A stretch of 64,000 nt of DNA from Laccaria trichodermophora (taxonomy: Eukaryota > Basidiomycota > Agaricomycetes > Agaricales > Hydnangiaceae): assembly GCA_018417955.1 (NCBI GenBank), contig JACTVC010000023.1, positions 186,001-250,000 on the forward strand. The letters run 5' to 3'. Every line of letters begins with the position of its first letter. Within the stretch, counting starts at the first letter, position 1. Shown here piece after piece: positions 1-10,951 of the stretch. The translations under genes were made by a program, and so were the position numbers. A model generated the notes under the pieces. It was not told where the DNA came from. It saw only the letters and a program-made list of their open reading frames with translations, and ran no database searches.

Positions 1-966
1 AAACACTTTTGGAAACAAGCATTCTAGCCCTTAGCTGTGTCCCCATTCATCGTCCTCGCCGGTGTGAAGCTCACAGCCGAGGAGCCCAAGCCAAGCTTGC
101 AACTTTTTTTTTATTACCGAACTTGCTACCACATTTCCTTCCTTGGCATCTTTTCCGACGGGAGTCTTTTATGCCAGAGGCCAGCGTTACTGGTAATCCG
201 CTCCTTCCTTCTTGCCCTTCGCAATAGCTTATCGTTGAATAACGATGGACAGTGATATTATCTTACTTCCCTCTCTATCTTTCTTTGCATCTCGGAGGTC
301 CGTTGTGGTTCCACTACCACCTTTGAAGCATACCCCACGCTTCTACGACAAGTTCCTCTTAGACAATAACCTTATCGGGCCCAAACTGAACGATGGGATA
401 TACTTATAGAGAGTTTTCTCCTCACCCCTTCCTGGGTCAAGCACAACTTGCTCAGCACGAATGCTTCCCCTCTTCATCTGCGTTGTCCAATTCCAAATTT
501 AACGCGAGTCCAAGGCCGGAACGCCAGCACACCCTGTCATTAATGCGCAACGCTGTTCCTGCGCTCCTTCGTAAGTTTGGACTGACGGATGTAAGGAGGC
601 TTGGTACTCGGTGATGTGTCGCCTTGTGGACAATTGCTATCTGCCATGGTTTCTACCCTATACATATACTTTGGCACTTTGCTAGCATATTGTAGATTGC
701 CTCTATTTCTTCCGAAGATGAATGCCATTTTAATTCTCAGGCATTCCAATTTCCATGTTTTGAGTTCTCATAAGCTCGTGCGAACTTTAAGTTTCCCCAC
801 TGAAATGTGTTGACTGAGCTCATTCCGGAATCTCAAACGTTGAATATTGAATATTGAATGCTCACACAGTGGCTACTTTTCAAGGCATACTTACCTACAA
901 TTATTCTCAATCTCATGTTCGTCGTTCATAAACTATGAAGTTCGTGTTTGACCAACGCCGACAACA
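1..966. other. Intergenic, no gene recognised
   Basis: Only short overlapping frames are present, and none has a recognisable domain or a convincing exon-intron arrangement. The right part should hold the 3' flank of the BTB gene on the minus strand. Confidence 0.5.
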
Positions 967-2372
967 CTAACACCCATCCCCATCCCCACCATGACCCTCC
1001 CCAAACAAATCCGGCAAAGCCTCCTCAATCTTCCTAATACACTCCCCAATACTCCTCCTCGCCGCAATCCTACAATCATGATGCATATACGTAGCCGTCG
1101 AGCTCCCAAGCCGATCATAATCCTTCTGTATAACCCTCAACCTCCCCAACACATCCGCCAACCCCTTCCCTAGCACAACGTCTCCCCTCGTTTTATCCTT
1201 CCAGAATTCGACCCACGATTGGTTGCATCCGTGTTGATGCCATGTTGCGCCGCAGGAAGGGGCATGTTCGAACGGTGGTGGTGTTGTGCGTAACGATTCC
1301 CAGATTCGGGTGAGGCGGTAGTACCCTGATAAAAGACGGAGTTGTTGAGATGGTGTTATAAGGAGACGAGGTTCCTTTCTGACTGGGGTCGTTGAGGTTG
1401 AGGAAAAAGTGGATGTGTTGGACGTTCCTGGTCCTGTGAATGCCCCGAATCCTGGCGTGGGTTTGATCAGATCAACGCCAACAGCCGTGACTACTGTAGC
1501 CTTTTGCATTATCTCGAGGTACGCTGCGCCTTTGAGGGCTCGTATATCCAGTTCGTCGGCTAGCGTCATGGCTAGGTAGGCATATTGCAACGACGACGTC
1601 ATCAGTTGCGTCAACAAATCGATCATTGTGTCCAATAACGCTTGATGTCCGCACAGCTGCGCAAGCCTTATCAACCGCGTAAGTTGGTCCGTGTTCGCTG
1701 CTGTGCCTTCTACAGCGCTAGCACTGCCATTTTGAGCTGGAAAAGTGTATGACGCAGGCGGAGGTATAGCCGACAAAATCGGACACGGTTTTCGGTTCAC
1801 ATAAACCTGAATCGCATCGAGTGCCCACGTTTCAAGTGTTTTGAACGCGTATTTGTTGCTTACGCGTGCTATGTCGATGAGTCGGCTTAGATCTGCGCTT
1901 GGGGTCGTGACGATGCGGAGTTCGGGGGGGAGTGCGTATAATGCCCAGAGGAAGTGACGGAATTCGGAGGGGGTATCGCCGTGTAGGATTATGGGGTTGT
2001 TGTCTGAGCTGCCTTCTGAGGGGGAGGAGGAAGGGGGACCTTGGGGAAGGGAGAACATTGTGCTGAATGAGGAGGAGTCTTTGCTTAGGATTGAGCGGTG
2101 GACCTATGTGCGAGATGAATAAAGAAGGAGGCAAGGACAAGGGGACGAACGTTAAACAAGGTATTTTGGACTAGGAAGATGCAACTCCCATCTTCCATGT
2201 AATATACCTCGTCCCGCACGGGCTGTGCGTGTTCCACGTTGGAGCTGGAGTATTCGTTGGTGTCCATGTCGGAGCCCGTGTCCATTTGCTGAATCTTTCC
2301 AGGGGGACCTTGGGGATCTGAGGACCGGCCTCGTTTTCCGAGTGCTGAAGGTTTTTTGGTGATTTCGGTCAT
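967..2372 (-). CDS. BTB/POZ domain protein, two exons
   Basis: Two exons (2372-2151 and 2103-967) flank a 47-bp GT-AG intron at 2150-2104, phase 0. The product is about 452 residues. The BTB fold begins near residue 55 (EVYYMEDGSCIFLVQNTLF) and continues across the splice with VHRSILSKDSSSFSTMF, followed by the segment DTPSEFRHFLWALY. This is the basidiomycete-expanded BTB/POZ type, generally a protein-protein interaction module. The N-terminus is a low-complexity, basic and acidic tail containing GKRGRSSDPQGPP. The C-terminal half is helical and has no domain I recognise. The family and splice are clear from sequence. The partner and pathway are unknown, and a Cullin-3 adaptor role would be inference. 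It is divergent from the aldo-keto reductase gene. Confidence 0.85.
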
Positions 2373-2935
2373 TGGAAATCTGGTGTATGGGGTGTTAAAA
2401 AGATGGAGTGGTGTGCACGGTGAAAGGCTTACTGTTTACTATTCATAGTTGAACTTCGTTGTTACCGGCAGCGTCCTAGATAAAACAGAGGTAAATCATG
2501 CCGTCGAAGAAGTAGAGCAGCCATAGCATGAAAACGCAACAGGTATCCCGACCCGACGTCGTGGTTGCGTTATAGAACTTGAAGTGGCAAGTTTCTCACC
2601 TTTCCAGTATTTATCTGATAAGAGTCGTAAGATCAGCGATCAATTGTATCCGGGGATAATCAACTCCCTACGCTTCAGATTGTAGTCACCAGAAGAACGA
2701 AAAGTCAACGTCGTAGAACAGGTACAAACGAAAGGAAACCTGTAAGCATTCATATGACCCCAGCATCGTGTGCACCTCTTCATGGAGCCAGCCGCGGAGC
2801 CTCGGAGGTAGATTGTCATTATCAATACTCCCACGCACAGACAACACGCAAAGTCATCCTAGACATTAAGTTCGCGTTTGCTTTTAAGTAAGAACGACAG
2901 ATGGCGTACCCGCAACTCTCTCTTTTACTCGCATC
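2373..2935. promoter_or_regulatory. Divergent intergenic promoter region
   Basis: This 563-bp gap lies between the start codons of the BTB gene (minus) and the aldo-keto reductase gene (plus), so it should contain both promoters. I saw no clear TATA box or other specific element. Confidence 0.4.
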
Positions 2936-4342
2936 ATGCCTTTTGAAGAGATATCGCTCAACGACGGGAACAAGGTCTTTCTTTCTTTCACAATAATAAC
3001 CCAGTGAATGAATATCTGTCCGCCGCCCATAGATCCCAGCAATCGCGTTCGGCACAGGAAGCGTGAATAAAGGAAAAGATATCCACGCGTACATCGAACA
3101 AGCTATCAACGCTGGGTTCTCCCATGTTGATACTGCGCAATGTACGTTTTCTCCCTCCCCCACTCTTTGAATTGACACGACGAAATACGTACAGACTACG
3201 ACAACGAATCAAGCGTAGGCACGGCCCTACGCGAAACGGGCCTTGCGCGTTCCGAGTTTTTCATCACTACAAAGTACGCATCTGGAGACGTCCAAGAGGA
3301 AGTGAGGAATAGTTTGGAAAAGGTACGCACGCAACGCCCTTACGCGTTCGTTCATGCCATTTTTTTTGAACTTCTATGGACAGCTGGGACTCAAACAACT
3401 CGATTTATACCTCATCCACTTCCCCGACCCTACAAAGGATACAGTAAAGACATGGAAGGAATTTGAGAAACTTAAGGATGCGGGGTTATCAAAGTAAGTC
3501 CACTTCCCCCTCTTTCTCTCTATTTCGTGGCTGACCTACGACAACCAGGAGCATCGGCGTAAGCAACTTCACCATCCCCGACCTCGAAAAACTCGCCAAG
3601 AGCGGCTTAACAGTCCCAGCCGTGAACCAGGTCCATCCTCTTCTCTTACCTCCCCTTAGCAACCCAACTAATCAAAACGCGCACGCATAGATCAGACTAC
3701 ACCCCTACAACTACACGCAACACAAACTTCTCTTAGAATATCACGCCCAACACGGCATAATCACCGAAGCGTACGGTAGCCTGTCGTACGTCCCCCCTTT
3801 CCTCCTCCCCCTCCCCTCATCTCACACGCCCTACCCCAACAGACCAATAACAACATACCCAAACGGCCCAGTCGACGCCCCACTCAAAAAAGCAGCTTCC
3901 CGCCTAGGCATCACACCCACACAAGTCGTCTTTGCGTGGGTCAAAGCAAAGGGAGCCGTCATTGTCACGTTCGTCCCTTCCCCTCATTCATCACTTATGT
4001 GGTGTTGATGAACGCTTGATCGATACAGGACAAGCTCGAGCAGACAGCACCTCGAAGAATACCTCGCTGTTGGAGATCTACGTACGTCTTCCTAGTTCCG
4101 CAGCATCCAATCTGACTTCCACTCTCTTTGCAGCCCCTCTCACGCAAGAGGAGATTCAAGCGATAGACGAGGCAGGCGCCAATGGTCCCCCTACTCATGT
4201 TTCGATCTTGGACAAGTGTTGGTTCGCTTGCCGACAGTGGTTATGGGTAGTCGAGTTTCTTTTCCTCTCGGCCTTGGGGGTCAATTTGATGCGTATTGCT
4301 GGGAACATTGTGTTCTACTCCATAGATCATCCTGTGAATTGA
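2936..4342 (+). CDS. Aldo-keto reductase, nine exons, hydrophobic C-terminal tail
   Basis: Exons 2936-2974, 3033-3141, 3195-3322, 3384-3493, 3549-3630, 3691-3785, 3843-3968, 4029-4081 and 4134-4342 join in frame to give 316 residues. The full AKR catalytic tetrad is visible: Asp in FSHVDTAQ, Tyr in YYDNE, Lys in ITTKY and His in LIHFPDP. The AKR signature KSIGVSNF follows. The expected role is NAD(P)H-dependent reduction of aldehydes or ketones, but the substrate cannot be read from sequence. After the last TIM-barrel helix (QEEIQAIDEAGANGPP) the final exon adds about 45 residues with a long hydrophobic run (WLWVVEFLFLSALGVNL). That run could be a membrane anchor or a mis-chosen last exon. 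The gene converges on the aspartic protease with 188 bp between stop codons. Confidence 0.9.
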
Positions 4343-4530
4343 GGCAAATGGCGACCTTGCTTTGACATCTGACAAAATGCGGCAGCAGGAGCGCCACAGG
4401 CTTTAAGATTCGAATTACAAGCTAGACATACAAAAGCGAAAACACTGCGCGGTGGTACAAGTACAAGGGTTACGGAAAACATAGAATCGGACTATAAGGA
4501 AACTGTCTGAAGTCTGTTTGCATAATCACC

Positions 4531-6366
4531 TTAGTTGGTTTCAGCGGTCGTATTCGGAGTCCTGGCGAGACCAACGCGGCTGTTGGTCGTATCGTAGACG
4601 CTGTAATAGCGTTGCAAGAACCCGAAGCCGTCTATAGCGAAAAAGATAAAAGAGTGATTCCAGTGTATCTGAAATGTGGTGCTTACTGATGAAGTCAAGG
4701 CCACTACCGCTGTTACTCCCCAGATCAGCGACAATGAGATAAATTTGACCGTCTTGGCCTCCAATGCTCGAATTAGATTGGCGAGGCCAGATTTGAGCGT
4801 TCGGAGTCAGCTCGTAGACTTCCTGCAAAGGAAATCAGCAATTGAAGTAGCTTGATAAAAGTAGTTAGACCTACAGAGCCGATCTGGAAAAATAAACTTT
4901 CCAGCTGAGCGAATTGGTCGTCCGTGATGGTGAGGAGACCAGTGGCCCTATTATCAATTAGTTTATAGCAGAAAAGCGGGCGAATAGAAAAGACGCACTG
5001 ATCCAGTGTCGCCTGAGTAGCCTGCTGATATGCCTGGAACGCATCAGTGGCGATCAAAATTAGGGTGGTTCCAGTGTCCACGATTCCTGCAGCACCCTGC
5101 AAAAGAGGGGTGCCATTGCTGCCGTACGTGAGCGTTTGATCGACGCCCCAATAATGACTAGCTGGCGAAGTCGCTGTGATGGGCACGTAGTTGATCGAGC
5201 CGTTGAACCTTGTACGAGACTGTCAATTAAAACCATAATTATCATTCCTCATACTCACTTGGACGTGTCAGTCGCTCCAAATGTAAGTTCGCCATTGACA
5301 TCATCACCAGAGCTTGTCGTCGGGTTGAAGGAAATCGCGATGCTCTCGGTTGGAATAAGCCCCTGAGAGTATAAGGAATCGGTTACGGTTGGGACGCTTT
5401 GGGTACCCTTCACAGTTCCTACAGCGATGATGAGAGGGGAGCGAGCAATAGAAAGGGGGAAAAAATTATACCAGTGGTAAGATCGACTGGCCCAATTCTG
5501 AAAAATTGAAGTTCAAATAATTCTGAGGGGAAAGGACGTCGTTTAGTTACCCCAAGATACCATCGACACCGTGAAAACCTTTCGCCTTGGAGGCCACGCC
5601 GATAGACTGGTTCTTGAGGGTGAGATGTCCACCGAGACTAACTTGATCCGTGTCTGCCATGGATGGGTAAGTATACCTTACAAAACGGAGGATAAACGCG
5701 GAAAAATGCGCATACATTCCGTTCCAGAGAACGAGCCAGAACCATAGGTAACGGTCTATTGTGAGGTTGAGATCATTTCAGATGAAGGGAAAGGTGCGGA
5801 CTCACAACCGTTTTACCGGTACTTTTGCTCGTTGATGTGGGCTTATACTTCTTGTTGGCGCCAACCCATCTACGAAATTGTCAACGACATCGTTGAATAT
5901 ACAAGTGGAACAGAATACGTATTAGAGCTTCCTGTAGGTCCAATTGATGAGACAATCACAGCATAAAGCAAAAGATGCATTCTGACCTGTATCGATGATG
6001 AGGGTGAATGTTTCCTGAGTCTGACCAACTTTGATAGGCAGAGTGTACGTCACGGCTAACAAGAGAAACTCAGATATTGATGCGCATATATTGGCAGAAG
6101 ATAGGTTGCGCACCAGCATCAGTTACGTCAATAGAGTTGTGAGCGGCCGTAGGATCTCCAGCGGGGGGTACTGCCGCCAAATTTGCAAAGTGCTGGGCCT
6201 CGCCACTGGGATGGTGCGACTTTCGGGCATGGAATGCGCGTGGCCCATGAGGGTGTAAACCAGCGAGGAGCTTCTGTGCACGAGCTCGGTCGCGAGCGAG
6301 AATCTCTTTCGCGTCGCGATGGATGCGAGACTGAATTGGGATGGACTTGATGATGACGTGGGACAT
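4531..6366 (-). CDS. Polyporopepsin-like aspartic protease (peptidase A1), multi-exon
   Basis: A many-exon pepsin-family gene on the minus strand. From the ATG at 6366 the propeptide contains HRDAKEILARDRARAQKLL. The mature part starts near DVTDAAVTYTLPIKVG. The first catalytic motif is split by an intron and reads IIDTGSSNTWVGA. The flap region VTYGSGSFSGTE is next, then SLGGHLTLKNQSIGVAS and GVDGILG. The second catalytic motif is GIVDTGTT at about 5080, and the C-terminus reads FLQRYYSVYDTTNSRVGLA. Both catalytic aspartates are intact, so the protein should be an active endopeptidase of the basidiomycete polyporopepsin group. I see no signal peptide at this ATG; an upstream exon or another secretion route is possible. 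Internal exon limits were checked only at the motifs. Confidence 0.85.
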
Positions 6367-8050
6367 GGTAGTATTTCGAGTGCAGGATGATGGAAGTGGA
6401 GGAAAAGGAAGAATGAGGAGCTGGCAAGGTGTCCTGATCTTTTTATACTGGGTCGCGATGTCTCACCTTTCTGGATGTCGGCGATAGGTACCTCCGCTAC
6501 GCACCATACCTGGTGAGGAGATATAAATAGCGGTATTGTTTAGCAGATTCGAAAATGACGCCTTTAGAAGATTGTGCCAAGTTTCCAACTCTAGAATGGT
6601 ATGAGCCAGGTGGACGCAACAAAAATAACCTCAAGAAAATGCAGAAAAGTCCGTAGATACACAATGACCGTTATTCAAAGCATCCCTTTAGCTAGAACGA
6701 GCACAGAAAGTACAGGAGTCTCCATTCCGAGTCTCGATTATGGAAAGATCTAGAACGCACGCTGAGGTCGCTCAAACTGGAATTTTCGCAAGATGCCGCT
6801 AGGCGAAACGAAACACTCAGATGAGAGTTTGACACGACAAACTGAGGTAAAATCCGTATAGGCAGCCTGCGCTGAGATGACAGTCGTCTCGCTAGATCGT
6901 TGACTTCTTCAATGATTGTGAAAATGGCACTAGCTATAGCAAGGTTACAGCGCTGTACAGATCCAGGGGTCAGCTGCCCGGGCGTTGGATTCCAATAGAT
7001 TAGGTCCACAACAGAAAATGCGGGCGCCAGGGCAAGCACTTTGCGCTCAGATAAACTTTAACAACAAGAGAGGTCACCGCTCACCGTACACCACTTGTTT
7101 GGTAACAGTCTTTTGTTTGACATTCCGAGTCGATTCCGAGAGGAGGCGGCGCAATCCTGAGAGGAAGCTGAGCCTAGAGAGACAGTGGCTCCGTTGAGCG
7201 CCGCCGTACAGTGAGACGTTACGAGGCTGGGTGGTTGAGGGTTGAGCGAGGTGGAATGGGAAAAGGCGGCGCCACCGTGTTGGTTGGATTCGATCCTTCC
7301 TGTGACTGACTCCATGTTGAAAAAACGCTTAAGTCCCGTAAAGTAGCAAGGAATGGTAAGGCGCGGGTGACATAGTTGCAACATCTACAAGCCATTTCGG
7401 CCATGGTGAAGAGATTGTAAACCCGTTGTAACGCGTGTTACATATTATTGTAACGTCTCCCTTGGATTTCACCGACTTACAATGTCTACCAGTTCCCAGG
7501 GTTTTTGCTGATGTCTCTTTTGGTGAATGGTCGTCATTTGGTCGTCATGTAAATGTAGTGTGGCTGTCGGAGTCGCTCCAAGCTCTAGTTCACGCGTGTA
7601 AGGACTGAATTCGTTCATCTTGAGAATTTTACAAACCCAGCATCAAGAATGATCGATCGATCTTGGAATGAACCAAGCTTGAATGAACAGCAGCATCGAT
7701 GTTTGCAGTGACCATTGTTGACCCCCAGTGAAAATGAGGGCTAGGCAAGTCGAGCCAGGTCAAGCCAAATCTAATGGTTTAGATGTGGTTCGACGATAGA
7801 GACTTTTACAAGTCTGGCTAGATATCAAACCCAGCTATATCGAGAGCTATCTATTCGAAACCAAATCTAATCTAGCGAGAGCAAACTGATGGTGGACAAT
7901 GCGACCAAACCACATCGATCCAGACAGAAACTAAGTGTCTGAGCATATCGAATGGAATCGAGTGAAATCGAGATTTTGAGAACCCGTTTCAAGACTTGGC
8001 CGTTGAGCAAAAGTGACTGAGAATGGCGAGGAGCGGCATAGAGTGCGCCG
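6367..8050. other. Gene-poor region
   Basis: There are scattered short frames on both strands. The longest, at 6692-7039 on the minus strand (115 codons), has no recognisable motif and no splice partners I could find. I see no RNA gene. One arm of an imperfect inverted repeat lies near 7706-7745 and is listed separately. Confidence 0.4.
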
Positions 8051-9712
8051 GAGATCTAAGCGAGCCAAATTGAACGGCGCAACCGAAACCGCCAAGTCAG
8101 AAAAGAACGGAAAAGGCGAAAGAAAGACGACTTACCACAAGACGCGGGTTCTACTTGGGTTCTACGACATGTCAGGTACTTGAAAAACACAGTCAGTGAG
8201 AAATTTAAGTGTGAGCAGTTGAAGTGACGTACTAAAACAGTTACCAACCTGAGCGAGGCGACAAGAGAGCGGGGAGTGTTGATGAGGAAATGGAGCTTGC
8301 TTAAGGACCAAGTACGATGCGTGCCGCTATGTAAACAGGAGTTATGAGAAAATATCGTTCGAAATGATGGAACGTACTGTTTATTTTTTTTGTCCCAGCA
8401 CCGACCCGCCTCTGTTGCTTCCCATTCCTTTCTTGTCTTTCTCCAGCGCTATTACTGAAAATCTCAAGCGCGATTTGAGGCGGCGGCAATAACGAGTTTG
8501 TTATGTTCAAGCGACGTCGTAAAGTAAAGATTTCTGGAAATAAAAATCAACAGCGCTGATAACGAAAAAATCAAGGGCGTCACACTTCGCGAACCACAAT
8601 TGCAGGTGCTGGCAGTGCCAGCTAGCAGAAATGACTGGTTGTTCTGCCACTTCGTTATAACGTCAGTCATTATGCTTCCGAGAATCCGAAAACATACGTA
8701 CCATTTCTCGCGGCCTTGTCTGCCTTGTTTCTCGCGCCGTCTCTCGCATGAGATGATTTCTTGCCGTGGCTTTCGTCACCTATTCAAAGGTCTCTCTACC
8801 GAGGTGTTGGATGGAAGGTGGAGTGAGCAAACTGCGTATGCCCCGGAATGACGGACTGACCTTCTCCCATATCTCAGCAATCTCAGCTTCGAATGCCTTC
8901 CCCTCATACTTCTTCTTCGACTTGACTGCATGTGTTGCAAGGTGGGGCGCTGAAGCTAAATTTCGACGCATATAGTCAGCATACACCAAAGAATTGAACA
9001 AAATAAGGGTACCTACCTCTTAAAAACAACTATCTTCACCCGCGATGTGTCCTGTAAACCAAAGACCACCAAGCGTGCATAGCCCTGTGACTGCACGGCG
9101 CACGTACGTCGCATACAATCAGCTAAGATTCTTCACCAATGCAAAGGGGGTTCTTACTAGATCCTAGCACAAATGCCGTCACATGGAAAACCGCATACAA
9201 GGGCCGAAATACCTATCGACGACCTCTGGTCTTCTCCCTTAACGAGAGATGAGAGTCTGCATCATAGGGAGACTGAAGCCAGAGAGGTGACCAGCCGGCT
9301 GGCCGGGAGATCGTTTGGTGGAAGTATTGTGGAGACGGCGCGAGATGGTGATGTGGTGGGGAAGAGGAGGGCGACGGAGAGGCTGCGGGAGCGAGAGAGG
9401 AGTGATAAAGAAAAAGTGCTGAGACGTGCACGTGGTGTGATTTGGTGTGGGGTTGGGGAGTCGGTTTGCGCAACGGAGAACCTTCGCCGGGCAAATTTTC
9501 CAGGGATGCGTTGACGCAGCAGAACTCATGGAGTTTCAGACTGTTGCAGAGGAATTTGAAGAGTAGTGGGGATGGATTTCGTTCAATCGTGTCGAGCGCG
9601 AGAAGGGTCCAGCTCGATTTGGATCGATGACGTTGTGTTGCTTATAATTAGCTCAGTGTGGCTCGGTTTGGTTTTCCTTCATTTTCACTGGGGTTGACCG
9701 GTGACCGCTGTG
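7706..9712. repeat. Imperfect inverted repeat pair about 2 kb apart
   Basis: About 37 bp at 7706-7743, containing CCCCAGTGAAAATGAGG, recurs in inverted orientation near 9675-9712, which contains CATTTTCACTGGGGTTGACC. Both arms have a CAGTG or CAGCGG-like outer edge. The arms could be the degenerate ends of an old DNA element, or chance similarity. No target-site duplication was found. Confidence 0.3.
8051..9527 (-). CDS. Tentative multi-exon gene, possible mitochondrial presequence
   Basis: An ATG at 9527 on the minus strand opens a frame rich in Arg, Ser, Thr and Pro with almost no acidic residues. It includes ISRRLHNTSTKR, which resembles the matrix-targeting and cleavage region of fungal mitochondrial presequences. 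Further down the same strand are open blocks that look exonic (HAVKSKKKYEGKAFEAEIAE near 8870-8940, and SRVKIVVFK near 9040). I could not join these with consistent splice phases, so gene extent, product and even existence are uncertain. I do not assign a function. Confidence 0.25.
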
Positions 9713-9892
9713 TGTCAGTCTCCAGGAAGGTCAATCATGCATATGCATTTCAATGACTTGGACACGACCTGACACGACCGTGGTCCGTGGCGACAACTTG
9801 GACGCTCAAGCTGACCTACACAACACGACCTGTACACTGGGCGAGATGGCGAGGTTTCGCCAACAACACTACCACCATTATACCAGTTGCCT

Positions 9893-10675
9893 ATGGGAGA
9901 CTACATGAACGAACTAGTAAGCATCTTATGTCGTCGTGGTGAAGTTTGGCCGCGTGGCATCGTTTACCCCCTGATTGGTTTCTTCTTTGCCCAGGGGGCG
10001 CCCCTTGGGCTGCTCGTCGCCCATGCCTACGAAGATAATGTATGGCCTGTGTGGCCGTGGCTCGTGTACGAGCTGCGGGCGGACCAACTGGCGTACTGTT
10101 ACCTCACATTGTTCACGTCGACGATCTTCATCGTGCTCGGTGCCATTTTGGGAATGCAAGAGGATCGCCTGCGACGCCTCGCCGCCACCGATGGTCTCAC
10201 AGGCCTTTTGAACCGCCGCTACTTCACCCTCCGCCTCTCGCAAGAGCTTGCCCGCGCTAAACGCGATCAAACTCCGCTCTCGCTCCTCGTCATTGACCTC
10301 GATGGGCTCAAAGCCATCAATGACGGCGCCGGCCATGATGCAGGCGACCGAGCGATATGCGGTGTTGCATCGACCCTTTCACGCACGTTGCGCGTGACGG
10401 ATCTTGCCGCACGCTATGCTGGAGATGAGTTTGTGGCGCTCCTGCCACAGACTGAGGCGACTGAGGCGATGGGCCTGGCTGCCCGCATCAAGGCATGTGT
10501 GGCAGAGCTCAACCACGGTCCCGAAGGCGCGCCGCTCTCCGTATCGATTGGCGTGGCCGACCTCGAAGGTGTTGCTAGCTGCACAGCCGAAGCTCTCTTC
10601 GCTGCCGCCGACAAGGCCCTCTACGCTGCCAAAGCGGCAGGCCGCAACAGCGTGATGGCGGCTCCCACCCCCTAA
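9893..10675 (+). CDS. GGDEF-domain diguanylate cyclase with two-helix membrane anchor
   Basis: An intronless ORF of 260 residues from the ATG at 9893. Residues about 20-45 and 65-90 are hydrophobic (IVYPLIGFFFAQGAPLGLL and CYLTLFTSTIFIVLGAILG), giving a two-helix membrane anchor. A complete GGDEF domain follows: LAATDGLTGLLNRRYF, metal-binding LLVIDLDGLKAIND, GHDAGDRAI, and the signature RYAGDEFVALL, an AGDEF variant that keeps the Asp-Glu needed for catalysis. RVTD lies exactly five residues before the signature and is the classical RxxD inhibitory c-di-GMP site. The domain ends with SIGVA and ADKALYAAKAAGRN. The predicted reaction is 2 GTP to cyclic di-GMP. The ORF is visibly richer in G and C than its surroundings and has bacterial codon style. 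A GGGAGA stretch just upstream of the second ATG (9905) would serve as a bacterial ribosome site. Either a horizontal transfer from bacteria or an assembly artefact; the sequence alone cannot decide. Confidence 0.92.
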   Translation: MGDYMNELVSILCRRGEVWPRGIVYPLIGFFFAQGAPLGLLVAHAYEDNVWPVWPWLVYELRADQLAYCYLTLFTSTIFIVLGAILGMQEDRLRRLAATDGLTGLLNRRYFTLRLSQELARAKRDQTPLSLLVIDLDGLKAINDGAGHDAGDRAICGVASTLSRTLRVTDLAARYAGDEFVALLPQTEATEAMGLAARIKACVAELNHGPEGAPLSVSIGVADLEGVASCTAEALFAAADKALYAAKAAGRNSVMAAPTP

Positions 10676-10951
10676 TTCTGATTCACCTGCCGTGGGTTGT
10701 CAGTGAGCACTGTAAGCTGGCAGATGGGGAGTATTTACCTGCTCAACCTTCTTCGCAGGGACATCAGATTCGTATAGCTGTCATGATAATTAGACACCAA
10801 ATTGAGCTCAAGTTTGAACTTGTCCATCATGCCTCTTGCGATTTGGTCTCAGTAAAGCGGAAATCGCGAGACCCCTTAGAATTGGTTTGTCTCGGCGAAC
10901 GCCGTGTGTATATTTACCCTCACACAAGTCATCGTTGATATTCTTACAGAC

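Noticed and set aside
2822..3212. Minus-strand ORFs at 2.8-3.2 kb
   Set aside because: They are antisense to the first exons of the aldo-keto reductase, whose joined frame and catalytic motifs are far better supported.
6692..7039. 115-codon minus-strand ORF
   Set aside because: No motif, no splice partners, and a length reachable by chance in this base composition.
9926..10336. Antisense frame opposite the GGDEF gene
   Set aside because: It is a shadow of the GC-rich coding strand with no domain or conserved pattern.
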